Assembly: GCF_022965805.1 (NCBI RefSeq)
Contig: NC_133114.1
Location: 7,460,261 to 7,524,260, forward strand
From: Primulina eburnea
Lineage: Eukaryota > Streptophyta > Magnoliopsida > Lamiales > Gesneriaceae
DNA length: 64,000 nt
Direction: 5' to 3'
Within the stretch, counting starts at the first letter, position 1. Each line of letters starts with the position of its first letter. Shown one piece after another: positions 34,155 through 48,500 of the stretch. The notes under the pieces are model-generated. The model did not search any database. It was not told the origin of the DNA and saw nothing but the letters and a program-made list of their open reading frames with translations. Position numbers and translations under genes: made by a program.

Positions 34155-34167
34155 TGGTATCAGAGCC
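34155..34167 (+). other. B primer-binding site
   Basis: TGGTATCAGAGCC, five bases after the LTR end. The leader 34168-34401 has no ORF of note. Confidence 0.9.
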
Positions 34168-34401
34168 GTAGGTTCTGTAGACTGAGATAAGATAGAATGA
34201 GCTGTGTAGATCGAGTCTTCTTCCTTGCTTATGATGTGGTAGCATGTTTATTGCTTTCTTTATTACATGTTGTTTGTTATTTGACTGATTACAGAGTGTA
34301 ATAAACTGAATCAGAACCGATTCTAGATCAAAGGTAACTGACTAGAGGAGGGCTGAGACAGTTGTATATCTTGTATTCTAATCAGTTGGATTATTAGATA
34401 C

Positions 34402-35614
34402 ATGCCTCCTAGAAGAGCAGTTGTGCCAGTACGACCACCAGCGCCAGAACAGGGTAGCACATCCGGAGATACGATGGATGTCACTGCTACGCCCATGGAG
34501 ACTCTATTAAAGCGATTCCAGTCATTCCGACCACCGACCCTCAAGGGTACAGAAAATGAAATCGAATGTGAAAGCTGGTTGGAGGATATCGAAATGTTAT
34601 TCGAGTCTCTGGAATATAGTGACGAGAAGCGAGTGAAACTCATTGGCCATCAACTGCAAGACGTGGCTAAATATTGGTGGGTGAATATAAGGAGGGCACT
34701 AGAACAGCGTGGCACCGAGGTTACATGGAAAGCATTCAAGACGGAGTTCTATCAGCGATTATTTCCTGTATCTTACCGTAAAGATAAAAGGCGCTGAATT
34801 TGCAAACCTGAGGCAAGGGCAATTGAACATTGAAGAGTACGTTGCTAAATTTTCTTCTTTGCTTCGCTTTGCACCTCACGTTTCTGGTAATGATGAAGCC
34901 GTGGCAGACCAGTTTATAAACGGCTTAAATCCTGATGTCTTTACATTTTTCAATACTGGGAGACCTAACAACTTCGCTGAAGCACTGAACCGTGCCAAAG
35001 GAGCAGAAGCAGGATTGCTTAGGCAACGGAGTGTTCCATATGTTGCTCCGAGTCCGAGACCGCCACTACCTCCAGCACAACATCCTCCTCGATTCGAAAG
35101 TGGTGGTAGCAGTAGTGGACGCAAAGATCAGTTGAAAGCGAAGGGCAAACAGTTTAAGAGGGCAGGGAGCAGTTCTTCGAGCTCCAGCGGGTCAAGACAG
35201 AGAGGTCTTGGCCAGGGTTTAGAGGCGATGAGTGGATATTGCAGTACGTGTGGAGGTAAGCATGCCACAGAACAGTGTCAGGGTGTAGTGGGCAGGTGTA
35301 ACATATGCAAGCAACCGGGGCATTATGCCAAGGTCTGTCCTCAGAGAAGTGGTGCATCGAGATTTCAGGCTGCAGGGTCGTCTGCCTCAGTGACTCAGCC
35401 TGAGAGGCAAGTTTCATCTGTTCACTCATTTCAGCCGCCACCTGCACAGAGCCAGCCTCGAGCCAGAGGTGGTCAGACCGGGAGTCAGCCTCAGAGACAA
35501 CAGGCTCAAGTGTTTGCCTTGACTGAAGAGCAAGCACAGGATGCCCCAGATGATGTCATTGCAGGTAACTGTTTCCTTTGCAGGTTATCCTGCTTATATA
35601 TTGATAGATATGGG
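34402..35614 (+). pseudogene. B gag and protease start, frameshifted and cut by D2
   Basis: Begins ATG MPPRR as in family A. The first frame runs to 34797 and is broken by an extra A in the run at 34786-34789. The second frame carries the rest of gag with a zinc knuckle CNICKQPGHYAKVC (normal His, unlike family A) near 35290-35340. A further one-base shift lies near 35568-35580. The protease active site would be split at D2's insertion: IDMG reads across 35605-35614 and 45518 onward, Met replacing the usual Thr or Ser of D-T/S-G. Confidence 0.9.
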
Positions 35615-37685
35615 TGAAAGGGGATCGGTTACGGTGGCCGGAAGCGCAACGGAAGTTTAAAATTTCGATTTTTGTTCAAAAATTTCGGCCACCATGATAT
35701 CTTGTGCAACAAATACAATAAAAACACCAAAATGACATTCATAGTGTGTTTAGAAATAGTTACCTATCAACCTCTTAAGGTTGATGATGGCTCCAACTTA
35801 GTTGATATACAACTAAGCTCTTGATGGCAAGACAATCTACAAGCTTCACCTTGTTCTTGAATGTTTCCTTCAAAATTAGGCCCACCACTAGCAAACTAGA
35901 ACCCCTCTTATTTTGCACTAGAAAAATAAAAGGATTTTTCAAAGAGAAGTATTTTTCTTCCTCAACACTTGAAGAGAAAAATTGAGAGAAAACTTGAGAG
36001 AATCTTGCTTGTAAGTTTCGGCCATATGCTATCAAAAATGGGAGGAGGGAAGACTTGTCTTGGACTTGCAAAAAGTAGAGACAAAAGTATCATGCCAAGC
36101 CTTGATAGTTGCAAAAGTTGTCTCCAACCCTTCACCTCCCATGCATGCATATTATATGGTTTTTTATCAAAATAAAAACCATGGACTAAATTTAATTATC
36201 TCAAACATATTTGAGACTAATTAAACATTACTTGAATTTACCCAAGTCCCACTAGTTAAATAATTAATTTAAATTGAGCTCTACAAGACTCAATATAATT
36301 TAATTAATTCAACACTTGAATTAATTTAATTATTTGGACTCTACTAGGTCCACTAGTGTTTAATTAATTCAACACTTGAATTAATTTAATTTAGTCCATA
36401 ATAATGTTTATGAAAATCACAATTTTCAAATGCATTATTCAATTGGCCAACTTTTAATTTAGGAACACTTCCATAAATTAAAATTTACATTTCTCTCATA
36501 GAAGTCATACTTCTATTTTTCTTTACACTTATAAACTCATTTATAAGTCGTTCAACACATTGAACTATTTTTACTTCTCAACGGGATCTAGAAAGCCAGC
36601 ACTTGTGTGGCCCTCAATGGTTCATTGATACAACTAGCCGTGGGTTCACATCTCCATGTGATTCGGACTAAACATGTCCTTATATGAGCATACCCCAATT
36701 GCTCCATTCTTACTTATCAACTATTTGATAACAAGAACGTCAGAACTCAAGTCTGATAGCACCCAACGAATCATGTTAAACGCCTAGCAACATCGCTTAC
36801 ATGATTCCCTAGGTATCAAATGATAGTGCCTGCAAGAACCATTCAATTATGGTTAGCGTACAGTACGGTCCCTTCAACTCATATATCCCGACCGATTCGA
36901 CAACCATTGGTTTATCGAGAGTTGTCAATGAATCGATACTATGTGTCATGCCGTAGTTGCATCGATGGTGTAATCTATGAAACTCCTTTCATAATTACCA
37001 CCATACTCTGATCAGAGATTTCAATCTACATACACATGAGAACACATAGGATATCCATACCCGAAGGTAAGCGGTGAATCCCCGACTACAATGCATCGAC
37101 TCCTATACGTTTCGACAGAACACCCAACCTTGCCACCTGATGACCCCATGAGAGTCGGTAAACAAGCCAAAGTATAATTCTAGCACATAGAGTCTCAATG
37201 TTGTCCCGGGTCATAAGGACTAATGGTGTACAACCATAAACTAGGACTATTCCACTCGATAAGTGAGAACCACTTGGAAAGTCCTTTTATGGAGGGTTGT
37301 TCAGTGCACCCTACAAAGAGCACCTATCTGCATGTTCGGACATCACAATGTCCCCTACCAATGAAACATGGTACTCACATCGCAGATACTAGTCTCTAAC
37401 TCGAGCGGCCTATATCCTTCTTAGTGGCGGCTGAATCGACTAGGAACCGTTTAGAATATACAGTATTCCAAATATGAGTTTCATTATACTCATCATATGA
37501 GCATCTCATATTCTTTCTACTATTTGTATATTCAAGGGCTTTATCTATGCAACTAGCATGGGTATACAGATAAAGATACGCCATTATAATAAATTCAAAT
37601 ATTATTAAAATAAAGATCGTTTATACATAGAGTTTCATCGTGAACACTCGGCCAACACTTGGCTCGACGGGCACCTACTCTAACA
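35615..37685 (-). repeat. D2 3' LTR (left copy, 2071 bp)
   Basis: The plus strand reads TGAAAGGGG to CTCTAACA. Hairpin module at 35766-35817 and third hairpin at about 35905-35932. One copy of the AGAAGT/ACTTCT module (about 36485-36570), where D1 has two. Confidence 0.92.
35766..35932 (-). promoter_or_regulatory. Structured hairpin module, D2 LTR
   Basis: Arms ATCAACCT/AGGTTGAT and CTTAGTTG/CAACTAAG flank the same GGCTCCAAC linker as D1. A third stem surrounds loop GCACTAGA. Stem sequences differ from D1 at paired positions. Repeated at 43600-43651. Confidence 0.68.
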
Positions 37686-37699
37686 ATCTCCCACTTGCA

Positions 37700-40600
37700 C
37701 TAGAGCCAACTACCCATATACTTCAGACCCATTGATTCGCGATGCTTCTCGAATGATGGTCCTGGTAAAGGCTTAGTTAGTGGATCAGCAACATTATCTG
37801 CGGAGTCGACTTTGTCAATCATGACATCTCCTCTTTCCACGATCTCTCTGAGGATGTGGTACTTTCTCAATACGTGTTTGGACTTCTGATGAGACCTCGG
37901 CTCCTTTGCTTGAGCAATTGCTCCCGTGTTGTCACAAAACACCGGGACAGGAGCAACTCCATTAGGAATGACGCCCAACTCTTGGACGAAATTCCTTATC
38001 CAAACTGCCTCCTTGGCTGCAGCTGATGCAGCAATGTATTCTGCCTCAGTGGTGGAATCCGCTGTACTGTCTTGCTTGGAACTCTTCCAAGAGACAGCAG
38101 CACCATTGAGCATGAATATGAATCCAGAGGTTGACTTTGAGTCATCAATATCGCTTTGGAAGCTAGAGTCGGTATAGCCTTCCAATTTTAGTTCTCCACC
38201 CCCATAGACCAAGAACAATTTATTGGTCCTCCTCAAGTACTTGAGGATGTCTTTCACAGCTTTCCAATGTGGAAGACCAGGGTTCGATTGATATCTACTC
38301 ACTACACTTAGTGCGAAGGCCACGTCAGGACGTGTAGATATCATCCCATACATGATGCTACCAATTGCAGATGCATATGGAATGCGTGTCATCGCCGCTA
38401 TCTCTTCATCAGTCTTGGGAGACATGGACTTGGATAGGGACACGCCATGACACATTGGTAGATGTCCTCTCTTGGACTCATCCATCCAGAACCGCTTCAG
38501 GATGGTATCAATGTATGTGGACTGGGTGAGACCAAGCAATCTTTTTGATCTATCTCTATAGATCTGTATTCCCAATACAAAAGATGCTTCACCCAAGTCT
38601 TGCATCGAGAACTTGCTTGCTAACCATATCTTAGTTGATTGCAACATTCCTACATCATTACCAATGAGTAGAATGTCATCAACATACAACACCAAGAATG
38701 TCACAGCACTCCCACTGACCTTCTTATACACACAGGGTTCCTCAGGATTCTTAGTAAAATCAAACTCTTTGATTGTACTATCGAATCTAAGGTTCCAACT
38801 CCTAGATGCCTGTTTTAGACCATAAATAGATCTCTGAAGTTTGCATACCATATGCTCACTTCCGACAGATGTAAACCCTTCGGGTTGAGACATGTAAATT
38901 TCTTCCTTAATATCCCCATTAAGAAATGCTGTCTTAACATCCATCTGCCATATCTCATAGTCATACCATGCAGCTATGGCTAGCAAAATCCTTATGGACT
39001 TGAACATTGCGACTGGAGAAAAGGTTTCTTCAAAGTCAACTCCTTGTCTTTGAGTATATCCTTTTGCTACCAATCGCGCTTTGAAGGTCAATACCTTCCC
39101 ATCCGCCCCAAGTTTCCTCTTGTAAATCCATTTGCACCCTATGGGAACAATTCCCTCAGGTGGATCCACGAGATTCCACACTTGGTTCGAATGCATGGAA
39201 TTCATCTCAGATTCCATTGCTTCAAGCCACTTGGATGAATCGGCATCAGATAATGCTTCCTTGAAGGTCCTTGGATCACATCCTAGGTTAGGCTCATCAT
39301 GGTCCTCTTCAAGAAGCAGACCATACCTCATAGGTGGTCTCGAGACTCTCTCGGATCTTCTAGGAGCTTGTATCTCCTCTCTTGGCTCTTCGGGTGTGGG
39401 TTCTATAATTGTGGGTGTCTCTCGAACTTCTTCGAGTTCTATCATCTCCCCTTTTCTATCCAATAGAAATTCCTTTTCCAAAAAGGTTGCATTCCTAGAA
39501 ACAAACACTTTTTGTTTCTTGGGGATGATAGAAGTAGTATCCAACCGAATTCATTGGATATCCCACAAAGTAACATAAAATGGATCGACTATCCAATTTA
39601 TCTCCCACTACCTACTTCACATAAGCAGGGCACCCCCATATTCTAAGATAAGAATATTTGGGTGGCTTACCCATCCATATCTCATATGGAGTCTTGTCAA
39701 CTGCTTTTGAATGGACATTGTTCAACAACAGTGCCGCTGTCTCAAGCGCATATCCCCAAACTGATGGCGGCAACTCCGTGAACCCCATCATAGACCGAAC
39801 CATGTCCATCAAAGTCCGGTTACGACGCTCCGAAACACCATTCAACTGTGGTGTAGCAGGCGGAGTCCACTGTGAGAGAATCCCATTCTCCCTAAGATAA
39901 TCTTGGAACTCGGCACTCAAGTACTCACCACCTCGATCCGATCGAAGTGCCTGATCGTCCCAATTGCTTCTCTACTTCACTTCTGAATTCTTTGAACCTT
40001 TCAAAGGCTTCAGACTTGTATTTCATCAAATACACATACCCATACCTCGAAAATTCATCGGTAAAGGTGATGAAGTAGGCATGTCCATGCTTAGTAGTGA
40101 TGCTAAGCGGACCGCACACATCGGTATGGATCAAATCCAATAACCCTTTGGCTCGCTCCACATGGCCCTTAAAGGGAATCTTGGTCATCTTTCCTTTCAG
40201 ACAGGATTCACAAGTCGTGAGAGCATTAATATCGGACATATCAAACATGCCAACTCCCACTAGCTTGTTCATCCTTCTTAAGGAAATATGTCCTAATCGA
40301 GCATGCCATAATTGTGCCGAATTAAGAGTATCTTGTTTGCGCTTATTTGTTGTTGTTATTGCTTGGACATTGTTAATCGGAATATCTTTTAATTTTAAGG
40401 TGTAGAGATTGTTTTCAAGTTCTCCGGTACCAACTAAACATTCATTCTTGTAAATATTGCAAATACCTTTGCTAAATAGACAAGAAAATCCATCAATATC
40501 AAGCATAGAAATGGAAATAATGTTTTTCACCAAGTCTGGTACAAACAAAACATCTCTTAAAACAAGCTTAAAATCATTGTTCAAATGCAAGTAAACATCT

Positions 40601-40728
40601 CCTACAGCCTTGGCAGCAACTCTTGCCCCATTGCCCATCCTCAAGAAGGTCTCACCTTCCCTAAGCTTCCTACTTCTTCCCATCACCTGCAAATCATTAC
40701 AGAGATGTGAGCCACAGTCAGTATCCAA
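37700..40728 (-). pseudogene. D2 pol: protease, integrase, RT, RNase H with lesions
   Basis: Read right to left. The protease motif is DTDCGSH, with Gly of the DTG triad changed to Asp, preceded by TAG at the gag-pro border where D1 has TGG. Pre-integrase region with HARLGH and integrase D residues lie in 39925-40728. A frameshift occurs near 39925-39950. Integrase second half with NGVSERRNRT (39612-39920) ends at TAG. A frameshift near 39510-39545 leads into one long open frame, 37700-39544, with RT (LYVDDILLIGND) and RNase H. The displayed start of that frame is TTG, not a real initiation site. RT-RNase H is well preserved but the polyprotein cannot be made whole. Confidence 0.9.
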
Positions 40729-40731
40729 TAC

Positions 40732-41626
40732 CTAAGAAGTAGAGTTAATGGAGATATTTACTTCAATGTAGAACATACCTTTGCCAGAACCCTTCTGGGC
40801 AAGATATTCCCTGCAGTTACGCCTCCAATGTCCAGGCTTCTTGCAGTAATGACAAATATCAACAGTCTTGTTAGCTTTATCTGGTGTAGCTACCACAACG
40901 GGACTCGGAGCTTGCCTCTTCAAGGGCATGTTCTTCTTGGGACGTTGGAAACAACGCTTCCTCCTCTTCCCACGTGGATCGGTCTTCGTACCAGATGAAG
41001 AACCCACATAAAGAACCGACTTCTCTTTCTTGATGGTGGATTCAAAAGTCACAAGCATGTTCACCAACTCCTCAAGGGTCGGCTCCATCTTGTTCATATT
41101 GAAATTCACCACAAAGGATCAAACGAGCTAGGTAGTGACAACACAACACATCGGTGGTCAACTCCGAGGGCAAGATCAAATCCATGCCAACGAGCTTGTC
41201 CACGAGTCCAATCATCTTTAGGCCATGCTCATGGACCGAGGCCCCATCTCGCATGCGCAAAGTGATTAGTTCCTTGACGGTAGCATGCCTAAGAGGCCGA
41301 GTCTGCTCACCAAAGAGCTCCTTGAGGTGCAAATGAATGTCAGCAGCACTCTTTGCACCCTCAAAACGCCTCTGCAGCTCATCATTCATAGAAGCCTGCA
41401 TATAACACTTGGCCTTCAAGTCATGGTCACACCAATCCTTGTAGGTCTGCAATTCCTCAGGAGTGTAGTCAGTCGGAGTCTTATCAGGGGGCGACTCATT
41501 TAGTGTATATGCAATCTTTTCCGAGTTCAAGACAATTTTCAGATTTCTTAGCCAAGTGAGGTAGTTAGGTCCGGTTAACACATGTTTTTCGAGTATGGTA
41601 GAAAGCGGATTGCGAATTGAAGACAT
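40732..41626 (-). pseudogene. D2 gag with frameshift
   Basis: ATG at 41626 (MSSIRNP). The N-terminal part is like D1 gag up to about 41110, where missing bases relative to D1 (around 41112-41150) shift the frame. The C-terminal part with zinc knuckle CHYCKKPGHWRRNC is open in 40732-41112. Confidence 0.88.
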
Positions 41627-43434
41627 TGTCAAATAGTACTGAAAAGTAAACAAATAAATGTTAATGACTATTTTAAAATATTTAGTAAGATATAAAGTAT
41701 GGACTTTAACTTTATAAATGTTTACTCCCACTGTTTTGACATCTTTCACTACCCTCTAGTGAAAACGGGAAACTCCTTTCCTCAGTAGGTACGTAAGGTC
41801 CAATTAGCAAATCATGATCCCGAATAATATCAGCCAATCACAATTCCTAAAAGGTAGTTTCCAATTGCATCACAATGCAACCCTCTACGTAAACTTTTGT
41901 CTCACGTTTGATTAGGACCCAATAATATGACGTCGTTCATCTTCACGTGTCAAGCCTTACCCATCGATGTTGAACCTTAATGGACGGTTGCCATGAGTTC
42001 CCCCAATAATATGAGCCGAAATCATGGGAGTTCCACGTAGTTCACATCACCATGTCAATGGATGTCACAGCTTTCCGGCACCCAAAGCTCCCCCAATAAT
42101 ATGAGCCGAGCCCCGAGTACGGGTAGCGTTCATCATGCACCCATTGTCGATGGAAGACAAGGAAATTGTAAACAAATTTATAATTCCCCTTTTCGTGCTT
42201 GATAATAATTTTGAATCTTATTCAAAATGAGGGTTTTTTTAATTTTGAAAGGTCTCATCATTAATTTTATTTTAAAAGCTCGCCATGTTTGATCGTATGT
42301 TTGCCGGATTCATGCAACTTTGTTATTATCATAATAATAACGCACATACTCATTATTTATAACATATCATGCATATATTATAAACAGTAAACAAACAAGG
42401 ATGATCAATCGCCCCAATACTAACGGACCGTGTGAGCTAAACACGGGCCTAGGTCCAATCCTAGGGAAATGCACGGGATGCAAATGCAACTATTACATAA
42501 GCTTCCAATATTTACATGTCTTCGATCTTCATAATCATCATGGCCACCATCTTCCAATCTTGATCATCCACTATACTAATATTTACAAATAAATATCCAT
42601 GGCAAATAGGGATACATCTCATGGGGTGGGAACGGGCCATAAACCAAGCCCACTTTATAAATTGATAATTATTACAATCATTCAACACAAAATATCCTAG
42701 GATACACCTAGCAAATTGGGCTTGGGCTTTTGATCATCCTTCATGCACAATATCACATATCATACACCATCAATTAATTATCACAATAATTAATTGATCC
42801 AATATTATATATCTTGATTCAATCACTAACCGCCACGATTGTAAACTAAATTAACAAAGTATACAAACACCTTTGTCTACTTTCCAATTAATTTATTTAT
42901 AACCGAATTTCTTGTAAATCACCATTTACTATAAATAATTAAAGTCCAACTTAAATTATTTATTTCATGAGAAAATATTTGCAACTTTTGTAATTTTAAA
43001 CTTAAGGGCCCAAAAACTTATTTTTCACCAAAAACATTTTTGGCCCATTTAAAATCACAAACATGTTAGCCATCCCATGGCCCAACAACTCAAGGCCCAT
43101 GACACTTTGATATTCCAAAACACTTTTGGAAACCCTAGCCGTCATCAGCCGTCGCCGGAGCTCCGTCGCCGGATTCCGGCCAACATTCCGGCCAACATGT
43201 CAAAATATTTTTTTTTTATTTTCCAAAGGGGCTGTTCGGGCAGCCCCTCGGGCTGCCCTAGCTGCCCGAAACGGGCAGCCCTCGGGCAGCCCGAGCTGCC
43301 CGACACAGGCAGCAACTTGCTGCCCGAATTTTTCCCCAAAAACGGCCCTCGATTTGTTGCAAAAATACACTCATGCGGTTAGAAATCGATCTCAACATAA
43401 TATCTTGTATTTGCTACACAAAATCGTAACCATA
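41627..43434 (-). other. D2 untranslated leader
   Basis: About 1.8 kb, colinear with the D1 leader, with AATAATATGAGCCGA phrases at 42005-42110 and GC palindromes near the PBS. No convincing gene. Confidence 0.75.
43225..43327 (-). promoter_or_regulatory. GC palindromes downstream of D2 PBS
   Basis: Multiple GGGCAGCC/GGCTGCCC boxes, more numerous and arranged differently than in D1, about 110-210 bases from the PBS. Confidence 0.55.
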
Positions 43435-43446
43435 GCTTGGATACCA
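43435..43446 (-). other. D2 primer-binding site
   Basis: The minus strand reads TGGTATCCAAGC, two mismatches from the canonical TGGTATCAGAGC, beside the LTR start at 43449. Confidence 0.8.
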
Positions 43447-43448
43447 CT

Positions 43449-45517
43449 TGAAAGGGGATCGGTTACGGTGGCCGGAAGCGCAACGGAAGTTTAAAATTTC
43501 GATTTTTGTTCAAAAAATTCGGCCACCATGATATCTTGTGCAACAAATACAATAAAAACACAAAAATGACATTCATAGTGTGTTTAGAAATAGTTACCTA
43601 TCAACCTCTTAAGGTTGATGATGGCTCCAACTTAGTTGATATACAACTAAGCTCTTGATGGCAAGACAATCTACAAGCTTCACCTTGTTCTTGAATCTTT
43701 CCTTCAAAATTAGGCCCACCACTAGCAAACTAGAACCCCTCTTATTTTGCACTAGAAAAATAAAAGGATTTTTCAAAGAGAAGTATTTTTCTTCCTCAAC
43801 ACTTGAAGAGAAAATTGAGAGAAAACTTGAGAGAATCTTGCTTGTAAGTTTCGGCCATATGCTATTAAAATGGGAGGAGGGAAGACTTGTCTTGGACTTG
43901 CAAAAAGTAGAGACAAAAGTAGCATGCCAAGCCTTGATAGTTGCAAAAGTTGTCTCCAACCCTTCACCTCCCATGCATGCATATTATATGGTTTTTTATC
44001 AAAATAAAAACCATGGACTAAATTTAATTATCTCAAACATATTTGAGACTAATTAAACATTACTTGAATTTACCCAAGTCCCACTAGTTAAATAATTAAT
44101 TTAAATTGAGCTCTACAAGACTCAATATAATTTAATTAATTCAACACTTGAATTAATTTAATTATTTGGACTCTACTAGGTCCACTAGTGTTTAATTAAT
44201 TCAACACTTGAATTAATTTAATTTAGTCCATAATAATATTTATGAAAATCACAATTTTCAAATACATTATTCAATTGGCCAACTTTTAATTTAGGAACAC
44301 TTCCATAAATTAAAATTTACATTTCTCTCATAGAAGTCATACTTCTATTTTTCTTTACACTTATAAACTCATTTATAAGTTGTTCAACACATTGAACTAT
44401 TTTTACTTCTCAACGGGATCTAGAAAGCCAGCACTTGTGTGGCCCTCAATGGTTCATTGATACAACTAGCCGTGGGTTCACATCTCCATGTGATTCGGAC
44501 TAAACATGTCCTTATATGAGCATACCCCAATTGCTCCATTCTTACTTATCAACTCTTTGATAACAAGAACGTCAGAACTCAAGTCTGATAGCACCCAACG
44601 AATCATGTTAAACGCCTAGCAACATCGCTTACATGATTCCATAGGTATCAAATGATAGTGCCTGCAAGAACCATTCAATTATGGTTAGCAGTACAGTACG
44701 GTCCCTTCAACTCATATATCCCGACCGATTCGACAACCATTGGTTTATCGAGAGTTGTCAATGAATCGATACTATGTGTCATGCCGTAGTTGCATCGATG
44801 GTGTAATCTATGAAACTCCTTTCATAATTACCACCATACTCTGATCAGAGATTTCAATCTACATACACATGAGAACACATAGGATATCCATACCCGAAGG
44901 TAAGCGGTGAATCCCCGACTACAATGCATCGACTCCTATACGTTTCGACAGAACACCTAACCTTGCCACCTGATGACCCCATGAGAGTCGGTAAACAAGC
45001 CAAAGTGTAATTCTAGCACATAGAGTCTCAATGTTGTCCCGGGTCATAAGGACTAATGGTGTACAACCATAAACTAGGACTATTCCACTCGATAAGTGAG
45101 AACCACTTGGAAAGTCCTTTTATGGAGGGTTGTTCAGTGCACTCTACAAAGAGCACCTATCTGCATGTTCGGACATCACAATGTCCCCTACCAATGAAAC
45201 ATGGTACTCACATCGCAGATACTAGTCTCTAACTCGAGCGGCCTATATCCTTCTTAGTGGCGGCTGAATCGACTAGGAACCGTTTAGAATATACAGTATT
45301 CAAATATGAGTTTCATGATACTCATCATATGAGCATCTCATATTCTTTCTACTATTTGTATATTCAAGGGCTTTATCTATGCAACTAGCATGGGTATACA
45401 GATAAAGATGCGCCATTATAATAAATTCAAATATTATTAAAATAAAGATCGTTTATACATAGAGTTTCATCGTGAACACTCGGCCAAGACTTGGCTCGAC
45501 GGGCACCTACTCTAACA
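43449..45517 (-). repeat. D2 5' LTR (right copy, 2069 bp)
   Basis: Nearly identical to 35615-37685. Hairpin module at 43600-43651. Confidence 0.93.
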
Positions 45518-48500
45518 ATGGGTGCATCGCATACATTCATATCAGAACGATTTGCATTATTGCATTCTCTGCCTGTGGAGTCTTTGATAGATGTTGTGTC
45601 TATTACTTCTCCGTTGGGAAGTGGTTTGATAGCTGTGACCACGGTTAGACATTGCATCTTACGGTTTGAGGTTCATGAAATTGATCTAGATTGCATAGTA
45701 CTCGGGTTAGATGATTTGATTGTATTGTTGGAATTGACATGTTAACAAAGTACAGAGCCACCGTGGATTGTTTCCACAAGATTGTCAGATTCAGATCAGA
45801 AATGACAGACGAGTGGAAATTCTACGGAAAGGGTTCTAGATCTCGGATTCCCTTTATTTCGGCTTTGTCTATGAATAAGTTGTTACAGAAAGGAGCAGAT
45901 GGGTTCCTTGTGTATGCTGTAGATGTACAGAAAGCTAGCCCGACATTGGCAGATCTGCCAGTAGTACGGGAATTTGCAGATGTGTTTCCAGAGGAGATTC
46001 CAGGGTTACCTCCAGTGCGAGAGGTAGATTTTAGTGTTGATCTTATTCCAGGTACCACTCCTATTTCGAGAGCTCGTTATAGGATGGCGCCGATAGAGCT
46101 GAAAGAATTGAAGGCACAGTTGGAAGATCTTCTAGCCAAGGGATATATCAGACCTAGTGTATCTCCTTGGGGCGCTCCGGTGCTATTCGTGCGAAAGAAA
46201 GATGGATCGATGCGGTTGTGTATCGATTACCGGCAACTGAATAAGGCAACGATCAAGAACAAATATCCTTTGCCTAGAATTGATGATCTATTTGATCAGT
46301 TGCAAGGATCCTCTGTGTATTCTAAGATTGACTTGCGATCCAGATATCATCAGCTCAGAGTTCGAGATGTAGATATACCGAAGACAGCATTTCGAACCAG
46401 GTATGGGCATTAAGAATTTATTGTTATGCCTTTTGGTTTAACAAATGCTCCGGCGGTATTTATGGGCTTGATGAATCAAATCTTTCAGAGATATTTGGAT
46501 GATTTTGTTATTGTCTTTATCGACGACATTCTGGTGTATTCTAAGAACAAGAATGAGCATGCAGAGCATCTCAGAATTGTGTTGCAGACACTGAGAAATG
46601 AGAGACTGTATGCCAAATTGTCAAAGTGTGAATTTTGGTTGAATCGAGTTGTCTTATTGGGACATATTATATCTGGAGATGGTATTTCTGTAGATCCGAG
46701 TAAAGTGGAAGTTGTGATCAGTTGGCCGAGACCGACTTCCGTGCCAGAGATACGCAGTTTCATGGGTCTAGCAGGATACTATAGACGATTCATCCAAGAT
46801 TTCTCTCGAATTGCCAAGCCAATCACACATTTGACACAGAAGAATGCGCCATTCCTATGGTCTGAGGAGTGTGAGTCGAGCTTTCTGGAATTGAAGAAGA
46901 GGTTGACCAGTGCACCTGTCTTGATGATTCCTTCAGGTACGGGTGATTTCGTTGTATATTGTGATGCCTCTCACAGAGGTTTGGGATGTGTTCTTATGCA
47001 GCGAGATCATGTGGTCGCATATGCCTCAAGACAGTTGAAGACTCACGAGACTCGATACCCCATTCATGATCTTGAATTGGCGGCTATCGTATTTGCACTA
47101 AAGATCTGGCGTCATTATCTTTATGACGAGAAATTCGAGATCTATTCCGACCATAAAAGCCTAAAGTACCTATTCTCTCAATCAGAAGTGAACATGAGGC
47201 AGCGTAGATGGTTAGATTTATTGAAAGATTTTGACTGTGAAATCAAAAACTATCCAGGAAAGTCAAACGCAGCAGCAGATTCCTTGAGTCAAAAGGTATG
47301 TTCTTTATCCTTGGCGACGATAGGTGTTACGAAGCTCGTGGAAAATTGCTGTTTTTCTGGATTAGAGTTTGATACAGATAAGAAGCCACTGCGACTCGCT
47401 ACTATTCAAGCTGAGCTAGACCTGATCCGGAGGATCAAAGAAGCTCAACGAACCGATCAGAATGTGCAAAGAGCGATTCAAATGGTCAGAACAGGATACG
47501 TATCAGAATATCAGGTGCGTGAGCATGTGTTGTACGTAAATAATCGTCTTGTTGTGCCAGATGTTTCAGATTTGAGACATCAGATCATGTCCGAAGCGCA
47601 CTGCAGTCGGTTCAGCATCCATCCTGGTGGCAGAAAGATGTATAATGATTTGAAGACACAGTTCTGGTGGAAGCAGATGAAGTCAGACATCGCCAAATAT
47701 GTGTCTAAATGCTTAAATTTCCAACAGGTGAAGGCCGAGAGGAAGAAGCCCGGAGGGTTACTTCAGAGTTTGTCTATTCCTGAATGGAAATGGGATCACA
47801 TTTCCATGGATTTCGGGACGAAGTTACCCCGATCTTCCAGAGGCTGTGATGCGATTTGGGTCGTTATCGACAGATTGACCAAATCAGCTTGCTTCATTCC
47901 GTACAGAATGACTTACAGACATGATCAGATGGCGGAGATATATGTTCGAGAGGTAGTTAGATTGCATGGTGTGCCGAAGTCTATCGTATCAGATCGTGAT
48001 CCACGATTCACTTCACACTTTTGGCACAGTTTACATCAGGCCTTAGGTACGACATTACACCTGAGTACTGCGTATCATCCTCAGACAGACGGACAGTCAG
48101 AGCGGACTATCCAGACCTTAGAGGATATGTTAAGAGCCATGGTGCTAGATTTTGGCACTAGTTGGCAAGATTCCCTACCCCTTTGTGAATTTTCTTACAA
48201 TAATAGCTACCAGACGAGCATTGAGATGGCACCGTTTGAAGCATTATATGGCAAGAAATGCAGATCTCCGCTATACTGGGATGATATCTCAGAAGTGCCA
48301 GAACTTGGGCCAGATATGATTCGTGACATGACAGAGAAGGTGAAACTCATTCAGAAGAGGATAAAGACAGCACAAGATCGACAAGCTAAGTATGCCAATA
48401 TCAGACGTAGACCGTTAGTATTTGAGGCAGGAGATAGAGTATTCTTCAAGATTTCTCCATTCCGAGGCGTGTTCGATTTGGCAAACGCGGGAAACTATCT

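Larger units (their letters stand above)
35615..45517 (-). mobile_element. D2: Ty1/copia element in B
   Basis: 9903 bp, minus strand, target duplication ATGGG (35610-35614 and 45518-45522). LTRs 35615-37685 and 43449-45517 are nearly identical, so insertion is fairly recent. Same family as D1, with complete gene order but several inactivating changes. Confidence 0.94.
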